A stretch of DNA of 64,000 bases. It comes from Ceraceosorus guamensis. Its lineage: Eukaryota; Basidiomycota; Exobasidiomycetes; Ceraceosorales; Ceraceosoraceae. Location of the stretch: contig NW_020290021.1 of assembly GCF_003144195.1 (NCBI RefSeq), forward strand, positions 239,838-303,837, in the 5' to 3' direction. Positions 19,336-30,900 of the stretch are shown in pieces. The translations under genes and the position numbers were made by a program. The notes under the pieces are model-generated. The model had not been told where the DNA came from. It made no database searches and saw nothing but the letters and a program-made list of their open reading frames with translations. Numbering within the stretch: position 1 is the first letter of the stretch; each line of letters opens with the position of its first letter.

Positions 19336-20858
19336 TTAAGCATCAAGAGGCTTAATGTCCGGGACGGGTCCCAAAGGCACGATTCGAGTTGGGTTCTGTG
19401 GTGGGAGCGAAACATACGTCACGAGGTTGGTCAACGATTTTTTTGGGAGGTCCACCTTCCACGAAGACACTCACGATGTTGGCATGGCTCTGGGTGTAAT
19501 GCTTCTTGATGCTTTCAAAGTCTGTCGTATCTTTGAAAGCCTTGGAGTCCACCTTCCAGTACAGGTTTCGCAGCCACTTGTGCAGATTGGGGTGATCAGC
19601 GCGGATCGTGCCTAGGTTGCACTTGAAGTGCTGCACGTAGACCGGATCAAAGCGGACAATCGTCCTGGCCGCGCAAACGAGCGGATTTCGCACATCAGCG
19701 TCGATACTCTGATCCACTTCGATAAGGTCAATGAACTCACGTGAACAGTCGAATGTCAGCCTCTGTCAGCTGACTTCCGATGAGGAACTCTGCGCCAGAA
19801 TTGTGAACTTCTTGCAGATGCTTTTCGAGCCTGTCTAGAGACTTGAAGAGTGGCACAACGTTAGACTCGTACGCCTGCTGGGTGGTTGCGAACCCGCTGG
19901 AGACAAGGGTGGCAAGCGCAATGTTAGCTATGTGGAGATGCGAATCTCACAAGACGCCATGCCCTCGTCTCACCTCTTGTAGACGCCATTGTTGACCGTA
20001 TCGTACACCCATTCGTTGAGAGAGTCAATCTCGGATCTGAGCTTTTCGGGGTAGAAGTCGAGTGTCTTCTTGTCCTCTGGCAGGAATTGATCAAAGGCGT
20101 GGTTCAAAAACCGGATGACTTCGGAAGACTCATTGTTGACAATGGTCCCCTTCTTGTTATCCCAAATGACAGGAACAGTGCACCTAGCCGCATACTCGGG
20201 ATCCGCAGCCTTGTAAAAGTCCCTGATCCGCTTCTTGCTCTCGTGGCCTGGGATCTTGTTGCCCGTTCCTTTAGCAGTCTTGACGCCTCCGGTCACATCG
20301 TCCCCATAAGGTTCAAAGGTCCACCCTTCGGGGCCCAAGAATGAATCGACAGTGTGGACGGGCAGTAGATCTCTTACTTGATCGATGCCCTTGAGTGCGC
20401 GCACGATGAGTGCACGATGGGCCCATGGGCAAGCTAGCGCGACGATCAGGTGATACCGTCCTACTTCGGGAGGGAAAGGCGAGCCTGGATCGGAGGAGAT
20501 GGCATCCCTGAAAGTGGATGTTTGCCGACGAAATTGCCCGTCTTTCGACGCCCACTGCGAGACATGGGTGGAGCATTGTCAGCCGAAACCACGCATTGCG
20601 GCTGTCTGCAACGCTGCTATGTGTGCAACACACCTTGCCCGCTCCGTCAGTCTGAGGGTCTTGCTTGGATGTGTCCGTCATGATGTTTCTAGATGCTGAT
20701 GTCGGTGGATGAATCGTAAATTTGAAGGCACTAGTCAAGCTTCGGCTTGAAAGACTTCTGGACTGAGCTACTGTTGGGTTGTGCACGAGCGCAGACGCAC
20801 CACGTTCCAGGCTGTTTGCAAGCGTACGACGGCCAGGGAGCGCGAAGCGATAGGACAT
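19336..20858 (-). CDS. ECM4: Glutathionyl-hydroquinone reductase (Xi-class GST, Ecm4/Gto2 type)
   Basis: Enzyme that removes glutathione from glutathionyl-hydroquinones, an omega-like GST with a catalytic Cys. Five reverse-strand exons: 20858-20634, 20554-19974, 19896-19741, 19664-19475 and 19395-19336, for 403 residues. The Xi signature is complete: [17 protein letters not shown], then the active-site ALACPWAHR and RALKGID. Later come [17 protein letters not shown] (the GSH-binding cis-Pro and Glu-Ser pair), [17 protein letters not shown], and the last-exon ending [14 protein letters not shown]. The first exon adds about 60 residues rich in Arg and Ser and poor in acids, followed by an internal Met (NIMTDTSKQ). 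This resembles a mitochondrial presequence with a downstream start for a cytosolic form. Confidence 0.92.
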
Positions 20859-21692
20859 GCGTAGTGTGAGAGGAAAGTCAGGATTGTGCGCGTATTGTGT
20901 AATGAAATGGCTGCTTTCTGGTGTTTGAAGCCTCTGCTCTTCTATATATGTGGGACCCGGCGTTCGCGGGACGATCAGTCGGCTGTCGAGGAGCTCGCCG
21001 TTAAGGCAAGCATACCCAAAGCATCCACATAACAGCTGCTGATGACGACGGCAGCAAACTCGTCACGACTTGTCGACATCTGTTCGTCGCCTAAGACCGA
21101 GGTGGAGGCCAAGCCCGTTATGCTGCGAGACACCATGCCTGGACAAGCAGCGCACCGCGCGCATTCGTGGTTTACGGCCGATGAAGGCTATAGTCACGTG
21201 ATTTGACTTCTCTCGCACGAGACGTATTGGCTTGTAGATCAAGTCTTGAATCTGAGCGCGCCCTGACTCGGCGCTGGACATGCAGACGCAGAGAAGAATT
21301 ATTGATCACGAGTCACGGCGGGTGAGTCGTGGTGAGTCGTGAGTCAAAAGTGTGAGTCAGAGTTTTGAGTGTGCATTCACGACTGATTGTTCAAATTGTC
21401 ATTCTATGTTCTGCTGACTCGACCAACTCGATTCCGAATCATACCACACCATTTGAGCCTAGATATCAGATCTAGCCCATCTGCACCAGCACCGAGCCCA
21501 AATTGCAGCTCACCTCTCCACAACAAATCCATCGCCACGCTGGTCACACTCGTAGCCCTGAGAGCGATCGCGCACAGGTCTGCGCTGCGATCCACTGCTC
21601 TCCCGTTCGCCGAAACGCGTGCTTGCTCTACGCTCCTCACTCGCCCAGCCTTGCCCGCCTGCGCGATCAAACCGAGCAGATCTGAGCTCAGC
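20859..21692. other. Divergent region between the GST and arginyl-tRNA synthetase
   Basis: Contains a TATATATGTG word at 20943-20952 that could serve the GST gene, and at about 21298-21386 a dense run of gtgagtcgtgagtc-like words. The 3' third (21387-21692) is an open frame in phase with ArgRS; see the finding on non-AUG initiation. Confidence 0.55.
21298..21386. repeat. Cluster of GAGTCGTGA / TCACGAGTC words
   Basis: Within ninety bases at least five copies of the core gtgagtc or its reverse complement occur (for example gatcacgagtcacgg, gtgagtcgtggtgagtcgtg, gtgagtcaaaagtgtgagtc and attcacgactga). It is the densest such patch in the window and lies about 300 bp upstream of the ArgRS ATG. 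Confidence 0.6.
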
Positions 21693-23810
21693 ATGTCCGC
21701 CTCGACATCTGGTCCTGCTCCGAGCATCGCAGCCTCTCCCAAATTCCCAGGGGTGCCGTTGCTGTCTCAGTTGCCGGAACTGCCAAGCTTGGAAGGTGCA
21801 GACCCTCTGCGTAACCCCATCGATGCTTTCAGATTGGCCATCGCTCATCAACTCGCCGGCATACTCAACCTCGACCTGCAAAAAGTCTATGATGGGGTGC
21901 AGGTCCACACAAAAGGAGCGGACTTTATCGCGACGCTTCCTAGATTTCGACTGCCTGGTAAACCCATGGAATGGGCAGAAAAGGTGGAAAAGGAGGTGAG
22001 TTGGCCGACATGATTGGAGTATGCTCTTTTTCATTGACCCCGCTCACCTCTCATTGGCCGCTCCAGTTCAAACCGGACGCATACATCGAGACCGCAAAAG
22101 CTCAAAAGGGCGGCTTCGTCTGGTTCACAGCCGTGACCAACACCCTGTCCCAGTTGACGTTGTCTACCATCAATGCGCTGTCTCGAGGTGAATACGCGGG
22201 CAGCAAAGAAGGCGGGTCTTATGGAACCAATGTTAGCGGAGTCGGCAAAGACTTGATCGTAGAGTTTTCATCGCCCAACATTGCCAAGCCTTTCCACGCT
22301 GGACACCTCCGATCCACCATCATTGGCGCTTTCTTGGCCAACTTGTACGAGGCTAATGGCTGGTATGTGGAGCGATGGAACTATCTTGGTGATTGGGGCA
22401 AGCAATTCGGTGAGTGGAGGCGTGTATGACTTGGACCAACTACAGAGCGACGGCTGACGTGTGGTGGCATTGTGCGCAGGCCTTCTGGCTGTTGCCTGGG
22501 GCATGTACGGCGATGAGGCTGCTTTGAAGGAAGATGCAGTCAAACATCTGTACGACATCTACGTTCGGATTAACAGAGAAGCGGAAGAACATCCCGAATA
22601 CCACGACCAAGCTAGAGCCTTCTTCAAGAAGATGGAAGACGATGATCCCGCTGCGTTGGCGCTTTGGCAAAAGTTCCGCGACCTGAGTATTGCAAAATAC
22701 AAGGATACCTACGCCCGGCTCAATGTCCACTTTGACGTGTACTCTGGCGAGAGTCAAGTCACCAAGCAAAGTATCTCTGAGGCTTTGACACACATCAAGA
22801 CTAGCGACTACATCGAAAAAGCGGACAACGGAGCCTATCTGATTGACTTGAACCAGTACAAGCTGGACAAGACAGTCATTGAGCGTCAAGATGGCACACC
22901 CCTCTACATTACGAGAGATATCGGAGAAGCCAAACAGCGCTGGGATACCTGGAACCAAAAGCGCGGAAAGGGCTTCGACAAGATGATCTACGTCATCGCT
23001 ACTCAACAAAACCTGCACTTGGCGCAGTTCTTCAAGGTTCTGGAGCTGATGGGTTACGACTGGGCTCAGCCTGAGCAACAGCGTTTGCTTCACATCAACT
23101 TTGGCCTGGTCAAGGGCATGTCCACGCGGAAAGGTACTGCCGTGTTCCTCGATCACATCCTGGATGAAGCGGGTGAGAACATGCACAATGTGATGAAGAG
23201 CAATGAGGACAAGTACAAACTTGTCGCGGAGCCCGAAAAGACTGCAGATGTTTTGGGAATGACGGCTGTCAAAATTCAAGACATGACGGGCAAGCGTATC
23301 AACGACTACAACTTTGATTGGAACAGAATGCTAAGCTTTGAGGGTGATACGGGGCCTTACTTGCAGTACAATCACACGCGACTTTGCTCAGTGGAGCGCA
23401 AAGTGCAGGAGACGGATGGATTGGTCTTATCGGATCCTTTGGACCCCAGCACTCTTCGATTGGATTTGCTGTCAGAGCCAAAGGCTAGAGATCTGGTTAT
23501 GCTTCTCGCGCAATGGCCCGAGGTGGTCCGTAGAGCCCTCGACGACCTTCAACCCAGCACGATTGTGCAGTACTGCTTCAAGCTCTGCCATTCCATCTCT
23601 AGCGCTTGGGAAGTGCTCCTTGTCAAGGGGCAAGAGAGGGACTTGGCCCTCGCTAGACTGTTTGCTTACCGATGTGCGCGTGATGTACTCAGCGCTGCTA
23701 TGCGTTTGCTTACCTTGCAACGTGAGTTCTCGCGCGACTCGAGCAGAGTACGTAACAAGAATGCTGACGCCCTTCCTCTACGCCCGCCAATAGCTCTGCA
23801 GCGCATGTAA
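21693..23810 (+). CDS. RARS1: Arginyl-tRNA synthetase, class I
   Basis: Charges tRNA-Arg with arginine. Exons are 21693-21995, 22067-22409, 22480-23721 and 23794-23810 (17 nt), for 634 residues, close to other fungal cytosolic enzymes. Seen in order: an N-terminal additional domain, [20 protein letters not shown] with the HIGH-type HAGH at 178-181, [11 protein letters not shown] (joined across a splice), a Rossmann-fold core with [13 protein letters not shown], the loop [12 protein letters not shown] (from residue 429, KMSKS equivalent) and an anticodon-binding helical domain. The 17-nt last exon encodes the end of the conserved C terminus, LQPLQRM. The ATG at 21693 gives the cytosolic form. 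The frame is also open for 102 codons upstream without an ATG and looks like a mitochondrial presequence. No separate mitochondrial ArgRS gene is in the window. Confidence 0.95.
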
Positions 23811-23911
23811 ACAGACTCGTGACAATTCTTGTAAAGCAGTCGCACGATTCAACAATGTGTTGTGTGTGAAATTTTGCAAGGAGTGAAGAGAGCGCGGCTT
23901 GTCTGAGTGAG

Positions 23912-24847
23912 TTATTCAAATACGCTCACCCAGACATCGAGGCACGGGGCGAGAGAATCTGTGCTGCGTCTCGATGCCTCCCAATGACTTATCGCGGCTT
24001 GCAATGCAGCCTCGTGAGCATGCAGAGCGATCTGGTCTTCGTTCTTTAGATGTGCTTTCTGCATTTTCGCGATGGCTGCCTTAGCGGCATAGATCTCCCA
24101 TTGGGCGTCTTCGAGATCAGGCGATTTGAGCGTCATTTCTCCCCGCACCTTCCAACCCGCTTTGCAAGCTGCCTCTCGAATAGCATTGGGCGTGAGGGGA
24201 CATCGAATATTTGCTTCGGTGTCTCGCAGCGCTGCGGGCAAAGCCTGGAGCAGGACGGAATGAAGATGCACCGAGGCGGACGTCGCGCCGGTTGAGATGT
24301 CCCACTCTGCCAGTGCGAGATGACGAGTGCCGGTACTTTTGAGCGCTTGAAAGGTGTCGGTGAGGATTTGAGGGGATGGAAAGTACCATATGCAATGCGA
24401 CAGGACCGCGATGTCTTGCTTCTCCGCCTTTCCAGATTTGGACCGTGCGGCAAAGGAAACGGCATCCATCTGCTCGAATGTGATGTTCTGACCCCAAGGT
24501 GTCGCCTTCAGAGCGGCTTGGGACTGACCCAAAGTCGTTGGAGACCCTACGGCGAGTGTTCTCGAATGACATGCTTCAGTATAAAACACATACTTTGAGT
24601 CGAGCAAGTCTTGGGGCGCCTCACCATACTCGGGGCTGGCTGGATCTATGGCGGTGATTTTCGATTGCGCAAATCTCTTGGCTAGACTTGCGGTTTGGTC
24701 TCCTTGACCGCAGCCTACCTCCAAGATGCAGCTCCATGCTCGACCCGAAAGCTGGAGCCAGGCATCTATGAGATCATGACGATGCTTTTGTTGGCGCGCC
24801 GAAGAGTGAAAGTTGCCCTCTTCGATGGCCAAGGATGCGTCAGTCAT
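23912..24847 (-). CDS. SAM-dependent methyltransferase, substrate unknown
   Basis: Single-exon protein of 311 residues with a class I Rossmann methyltransferase fold. Motif I is ILEVGCGQGDQTASLAKRF near residues 40-60. The acidic residue after beta-2 is in ITAIDPASPEYG, followed by ITFEQMDAVSFA (motif II region) and LSHCIWYFPSPQ (motif III/post II). The C-terminal 80 residues are helical and Ala-rich. It resembles fungal UbiE-like/Methyltransf_25 proteins of unknown substrate, and its neighbours do not help. It starts at a real ATG and its stop lies 101 bp beyond the ArgRS stop (convergent). Confidence 0.8.
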   Translation of the reverse strand: MTDASLAIEEGNFHSSARQQKHRHDLIDAWLQLSGRAWSCILEVGCGQGDQTASLAKRFAQSKITAIDPASPEYGEAPQDLLDSKYVFYTEACHSRTLAVGSPTTLGQSQAALKATPWGQNITFEQMDAVSFAARSKSGKAEKQDIAVLSHCIWYFPSPQILTDTFQALKSTGTRHLALAEWDISTGATSASVHLHSVLLQALPAALRDTEANIRCPLTPNAIREAACKAGWKVRGEMTLKSPDLEDAQWEIYAAKAAIAKMQKAHLKNEDQIALHAHEAALQAAISHWEASRRSTDSLAPCLDVWVSVFE

Positions 24848-25628
24848 GTCGATCGCAGTGGTGTATTACTGTTGAAAAGTCTGTGCGGCCAAGGCTATAC
24901 TCCGATGCAGATCCAGCAGATGATATATCCACTTCGCATCAGAAGAATCTTGGCGGAGCTTATCAATCCCAGTCACAGTGCAAGGTATGGTCGAGTCACT
25001 CACGACTCGTGTCGCTGCGTCAAGTCGAATGTTTCATGCTGCTGCTGCTGCTGCTGCTGCAGAGGTGCGCTAGACGCGGAGCACCGACGCACCGACGCAC
25101 CGACACCACTTGCGCCTCGCTTCGATTCCCACGACTTCATCCACCCATCCCATGCCTTTCCTTGACCAGCGGGGCGAGGCTCCTAGTTACACGAGCACTT
25201 GCACTCAGGGATGACTCCGGGCACAAGTCCACGACCTCACTCGGGCCTTTACCTTTAAGCATGCACCATCAATCTGTTCTCACGGCGCCCGAGCAAGCAA
25301 TCGCTACGTGCTCGTGCTTGTGACCTCTGGCATTTCAGAAGCCGTCTCAGCAAGCTCGACCTAGTATTATAGTCTATGAAGTGTGTTTCATTTCGTGAAG
25401 GGAAGACCATTGCGTGAGAAGAGCCAAATGTGCAGAGTCTGCGCTGATATGTAGCTTGGAGTCAGCGAAAAAGGGTCGATGGAGGGCGGGCGGGAAGCTG
25501 CAAAAGTGCGAGTGTGCGACACAAAGCTTGGTTGGAGGTGCGATGTGAAGACGAAGACGAACAATGGTGAGTGGGCCAAGGCCCGCAGCATTGTAGGTGT
25601 TGTCTGAGCCAGTAAATCGCCGGGTCCT
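24848..25628. other. Intergenic region between methyltransferase start and Reg1-like stop
   Basis: About 0.78 kb, tandem orientation. Contains the GCT repeat at 25038-25060 and the word gagtcactcacgactcg just before it (around 24996). No gene recognised. Confidence 0.5.
25038..25060. repeat. GCT trinucleotide repeat
   Basis: Seven perfect GCT units plus a partial one in the intergenic region upstream of the methyltransferase gene. Not in a supported reading frame. Confidence 0.85.
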
Positions 25629-28448
25629 CTAGGACTGGCGCCAAGAGGCTCCTCTATCGCCGCCCCACAAGGCTCCAATGAGGTCTCTTGCAGTGTTGAC
25701 CATCTCTACAGCACGCCCAACGATCCCACCTTCATCTTCCTCCACATAATCCGAGGAAAGCGGCACCCTGACGCCAGCTTGTCTATCGGCATCGCTAGGC
25801 GCGACTATAGCGCCAGTAGCGCTACTCCGTCGAGGCACTGTCGGGCTCGAAGGCTGCGTCTCGCTCGAACCCGCTTTGCGTGAGGGCCGTGCGCCGCCGC
25901 GACTTCTCGCAAGCGCAAGGGTGGGCGTATTGAGTGGGGTTGGGCCGCCTAGCGCAGAGGGTGGTGAAAGGTTGGGGTCGTTGCTGGGCAAGTGCTCAAC
26001 ATCAAGACTGAGGCGCTCTCCGTCCGGTCCCCTTGGATTGTCCCCATCATCCGAGGGATACCTTCGATGTGCAGCCGACTTGGACTTGGAGGGGCTTGAT
26101 CGAGAACCTGTGGGCTTGCCATCTGACCAAACGCTTGAGTCACCACCAGCAGTCCTGCCATACATTTTGCCCTCTTCTGCTCTCTCATTCTCGCCATCGC
26201 CAAGCTGTGGACTAGCGGGAAACCCTGGACTGGCAAAATCCAGCGATGCGCGTCCATCCGAGTCCTCGCCATCGTGACCAGCTACCCTAGCCGCCGCCGC
26301 TGCATACGAGCCTGACTTGTCCATAGCTCTCGAGCCATCTCCAGCTCGCCCGCGAAATGAATCTCGCCTCTCGCCCGACCTGTGCGAATTAGCAAATCGG
26401 TCATCAGGACTGGTGGAAGCGTTGCTCGACGAAGAGTTGTTGGAATTGGTTCGCGTTCGAGAGCTCGAACCACCGCGTGTCGCATCTTGTATGCGCTCGT
26501 AGCTGGCCGAAGTGCCCAATCGCTGCGATGAGCGACCGCGACTGGCTGGTGCGGTATTTTTTGGGTCGGACAAATCATCGATGGCCTCGTCTGCCGGCAG
26601 CTTGGCGGGAGAAGTGCCAAAGTAGTCTCCGTCGTTTGCTTCCGCGGAGGCTTCCGCGGAGACTTCTTCGCGCTGATGCTCGTCGGACACAGCCTGTCCA
26701 CCCGACCCGCCCTTTTTCAGAATGCTTCGCCTTGCCGGAGGAGCAGATGCAGGTGCAGATGTACCGGGGGGCATCTCTTCGGGTGGCGAAGCATGTTTCA
26801 CCGTCTGGCCACCATTCTTGGCAGCTATGGCAGCAGCCATGCGCCTGACAGTGGCTTCCGGGTCTTCGTGCGAGGTTGGAGGAGATGGCGACGCGTCCGA
26901 ATTTGATCCGCCGGCAGCTCCAGTATAGCCTTCATTCACATCTGGCCCGTCAAAGTAGTCGTACTCCCCAAAGTCGTCGTCTGCATCCCACTGGCTATAC
27001 CTCGTCCCAGCATCTTCGTCATCACCGTAGCCAGAGTAGCTGTTGCCACCAGTCGCTGATACACGTGAGCTGCTGGAGGCCTTGAAGCTGTCACCAAAGC
27101 CGCTAGGGTCGACGACGGGAGCAGAAGGCAATGAAAAAGTATCGCTGGTCTTCAGCATGGTGGGCGCTAGCTTTGCTATCGTGTGATGCTCCGCGCCTGG
27201 GCTAGACACGCGGCTTGAGGCTCCAGATGTCGAAGTCAGGGGCCACGAAGGGGAATGTCTCGGACTGGAGCGCATTGTGAGCACATCGTCCTCGGATCCT
27301 TCTTCAGTATCGCCCTCGCGCCCATCGGGTCGGGAGCCTTGCGTAGATTGGGCTTGCAAGGCCGCTTTGGAAGCGTTATAGGTGTCATCTTCATCGTCAT
27401 CCTCCTCATCTTCTTCCTCCTCTTCATCATCGTACTCAATCTCCTCGACGTCTACCGAGATGCACTGCTCCACCCGCTGATTAAAGCTGATGTGGCGCTT
27501 CTCTTCAGGCGCAATGCTGCTAGCTGCACTATCCGCCCGGTCCAGCGCAGGTTGATTGGGGAGCCTCACGCTAGGCGGTGGACTGCCGCCCAAATTCTTC
27601 CTCAGTGTCGGCAAGCTTGAATCAAGAGTTGCCGAATGTCCGGGGAGTGGCTCGGGTTTTGGCCTTGGAGACGCGTCAAGAGAACTGGTGCCTTTGCGCC
27701 TTGGGGTGCTGGACTCTGTCTCGGTCTCGTCCTCTGATGTCTCGTGTGATACTTCAGCACTCAGAGGCAGCGCATTTTCGTTTGCGCTTCTACCGGGTGT
27801 AGTGAGCATCTCGGAGATAGTGCGATGCTTCAGGATCGACTTCCTTCGGCGTGGGTCGTCATCGAGACCGAGGCGTTCGCCGGCTGTGGCCACACGAGGA
27901 GGAGGTACAGGGTCTGCATGCTCATGCAAAGGCCCATACAGCCAAGTCACATCACTGTCCTTCAACCTGGCCGGGACCGATGGGTTGGCATTTAGTGATT
28001 AGCACAGATGAGCACACTTGCCACCCTCAATCTCGTCCCATGACGAAGCCTTGGCACTCACCAATTCAAAGTCTCGGGACTGATAGTCTTTAACTTGCCA
28101 CGCTGCTTTGCCCACGTTCTCCAACTCGCATTCTCTAACCTGACACCATTTGCTATCTCGTTCTTGCGCTATAGTTGAGAAAGGCGGGCTAATGGTCAGC
28201 AGGGAGCATGCGGAGGGAGCAATGCCCACGAGGGCACATGGACGTTGACCTCAGTCTCGACTGCTGTTCCATGCGCAAGTCAGACTTACCTTTGTCATCG
28301 CCTTCCAGCTGCTCCACACATCTTCGTCAGTCCAGTTGTGACTGAGATAGTCGACGCATATCGATGGCGTCTTCTTGGAGATCTCGTGGTCGTCGGGTGC
28401 CGGCGCGTGAGAAGCCACGGCCGGATAGGGAGCAGGTGCAGACATCAT
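25629..28448 (-). CDS. REG1: Reg1-like regulatory subunit of protein phosphatase 1
   Basis: Three reverse-strand exons, 28448-28290, 28168-28062 and 27966-25629, giving 867 residues. The first two exons and the start of the third make a conserved domain: PSICVDYLSHNWTDEDVWSS, then NGVRLENASWRTWAKQ and LNWLKDSDVTWLYGPL. This is the N-terminal DUF1752-type domain of fungal Reg1-like proteins, which direct PP1 (Glc7) against Snf1 kinase in glucose repression. RHISF at 246-250 within RHISFNQRVEQCISVD is an RVxF-type PP1 docking site and a family hallmark. The rest is disordered and Ser/Asp-rich, including an Asp/Glu run (EEEEEDEEDDDEDD), SILKKG repeats of the theme SILKHR, and a conserved C-terminal AVEMVNTARDLIGALWG. 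Function in this organism is inferred. Confidence 0.85.
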
Positions 28449-30900
28449 TTTGAAGACAGCGAAGAGTGTGGAGATGTGACTTGAGGAATGGCAGACTGAT
28501 ACGCTTCCATCAGTCCCGGGCAGAATCAGCGGGCGTGCCTTCCACCTGACGCCGGTGTAAGGAGACGATAGCTCGACGGAGCTGCTGTACGATGGCAGTC
28601 GAAGTCTATGTGAGAGTTGAAGAGCAGATCGTGGGGCAGATAGAAGCTGCAGATGCGCGGGACATGGGATGAGCCTGGTGTAGAAATGAAAGCTGGTGCG
28701 GTACCGCTTCAATCAAAGTGGCCAACCCCGTACTGAGGGGGTCAATCCCCTCTCTGGCGGTCCTGATCGGTGGAAAAGTCGCGACCACCCGTGACTTGAC
28801 TGCTGCTGCAGACGCTGCTATGGTGCCAGTGCCAGTCAAGAGTGTGAGTGCCGGTGCCTCAAGCCGCGGCCTGCTTGCTTGCTATACGTGCTCGCGCGCG
28901 CGTCACGCCGTTTGGGGTCTCGGGCACGGCTTGCTGCTGGTTGCTTGCATGCTGGTTATAATTGATGATGCTGCTGCCTGCTGCCAACTCTGATCGCGCG
29001 CGCTGTGCCAGGCCTCGATCGCGTTTGGGCATCGGCGCCTCTCGGCTGCTGCAGTCTTTGGGCGAGCAGCAGCAGGTACGTGATGCCTAATCTGAATCGT
29101 GAATTTACTCAAGACACTGCATGCTGCTGCTGCATCCTACGCCCATGCATCACGACTGTACCGTACCGCGCGACATCAGCACGCAGTCGTGAGTCAGTGG
29201 CTCATACCTTCAAATTGAGGCCTCGACTAGGCGCCGCCCCCGCCTCGCTGAGGAAAGGCAGGGGGGTCATCCAACGCAAAGCGGGCAGAAGCAGTCATCA
29301 TGATCGATGTCGCACGCACGCTCAGAGATAGCAGTCGAGTAGTAGCAGAAGATGTGTATAGACTCATGACTGTGACACATCATTCCAGATCGAGATTTAG
29401 CAGGCCTGCTCAGAGGCTTGCTGCTTCCTGCCTGATACGAGGTAGACCTGGCAAATCTGAGGACACGATGAATCACTCAGTCCGGAGAGAAGTCGTCCTA
29501 CTTCCTCTCGCGCCTGCTGCCACAATGGCAGACAGACTGGCCGCTGTAGGGCTCCGTGCTGTGTTAGGTGTTTCGTTACAACAGGGTCGGCCAGCACTGA
29601 GAGAAGACATCAAAGATCCTCACGCTCTCAAGCCACACAACCCGCAGGCAGATCTGATGACGTTAACATCGTGGTCGATACTTCACAGCAAACTGGCCTA
29701 TAAGAGCTCTGCTCATGTGCCAGACGGAATAACCAACAATGTGAGGCTCCGTTGTCGAGCAGCAAGTCAACCATCATGCAACGTCCAGTCCAGGTCCCTG
29801 TCTGTGTGGGTATATATATAGCGTGGGTTCACAAAGCCGGAGCAAGTGGGGCCGGCCGCCGCGGGTAATTTCGAGGTGAAGATCGGTCTGCCGTCGGTCA
29901 CGTCTCGCTAGGCTTGTTGTGTCTTCAGCACGTGATCGAGGATCGTGCCCCGCACATAAGCAGATGCAGCGAGCAGCAGGTGCGGAAAGTCCGACCAGCA
30001 CATCAGCCAGCTTAATGCGCGTGAAGGGGGTCGGCTGCATCTACAACTCAAAGTTGTTCAAAGCCAATCTCTACCTTTTACTCACCACCACTGCCAGGAC
30101 GAAGGCTGGCTAGCCAAGTAAGCCTAGCCAACTATCGCTAATCGAAGGAGTCGGTACGAGGCTTTGCTTCTGGGGCTGTGCACGTGATGACGAGGTCAGC
30201 AAGATGCGCCAGTACATGCGTCGCGAGCTGGAGCCGTTGGAGACCGTTGCCAAACATCCATGAGCACGCATGCAATCTGCGTGGTACGAAGCGGACCGGG
30301 TACAAGCACGCTGATGAATCCACCTTCACACGCATGTTTAGAAGCAGCAGCGTGCGCACAACAATTGTTTGCACAGCGGTGCTGTAGCTTTTTCCGTTGA
30401 TGCGCTGCTGCCGACCGTCGCTTGCCTCTTCGGTCTGCAGACACTTTGCGGTCTTCGCGCAGCGGTGCAGAGATTAGCTGACATAGGTAGACCAGGGCTC
30501 GCTTGATTCTGACCAGACTCTCACCTTCTCATTCGCAATCATCCTTCGCTGCTCGCTCTTTCCTTTGCCCTTTCTCTTTCGTTCACCCCTTCACCACTTG
30601 CGCGGCAGGACCGCCTTTCGACCCCGTGTTATCTCATTATCCTTCCATCGTCGAGCGTCTTGATCTTGCATCCTTCAGCAGATCGCGACAACCATCCACT
30701 GCTGGCAGGCTGACGCTCGTGCGACATTTCACTGGCCTCAGATTCCGTGGTCAATCAAATAAAGCTTGACTTTATCATCTGCGTCTGGACACCGACAGTT
30801 CAGCGAAGGCACTGCTAGGAACGCGTCAGTGTTTGCCACTTGACCTCTGCAACGACGAGTCAGGTGAGCCGTGCAACCAACGACCTGTCGACGCCATCGG
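28449..30900. other. Long intergenic region between the Reg1-like gene and the 1394-residue orphan
   Basis: About 2.45 kb, divergent. Reading frames up to 173 codons occur but have no recognisable features and no consistent coding pattern. GCTGCT-rich patches near 28970-29130, TATATATATA at 29811-29820 and the words cagtcgtgagtcagt near 29185 and aatcgtgaattt near 29095 are present. The last 400 bases are C/T-rich, as expected for a fungal promoter/leader. Confidence 0.5.

Noticed and set aside
25388-25678. 97-codon reverse ORF at the end of the Reg1-like gene
   Set aside because: It overlaps the last exon in another frame and has no conserved content.
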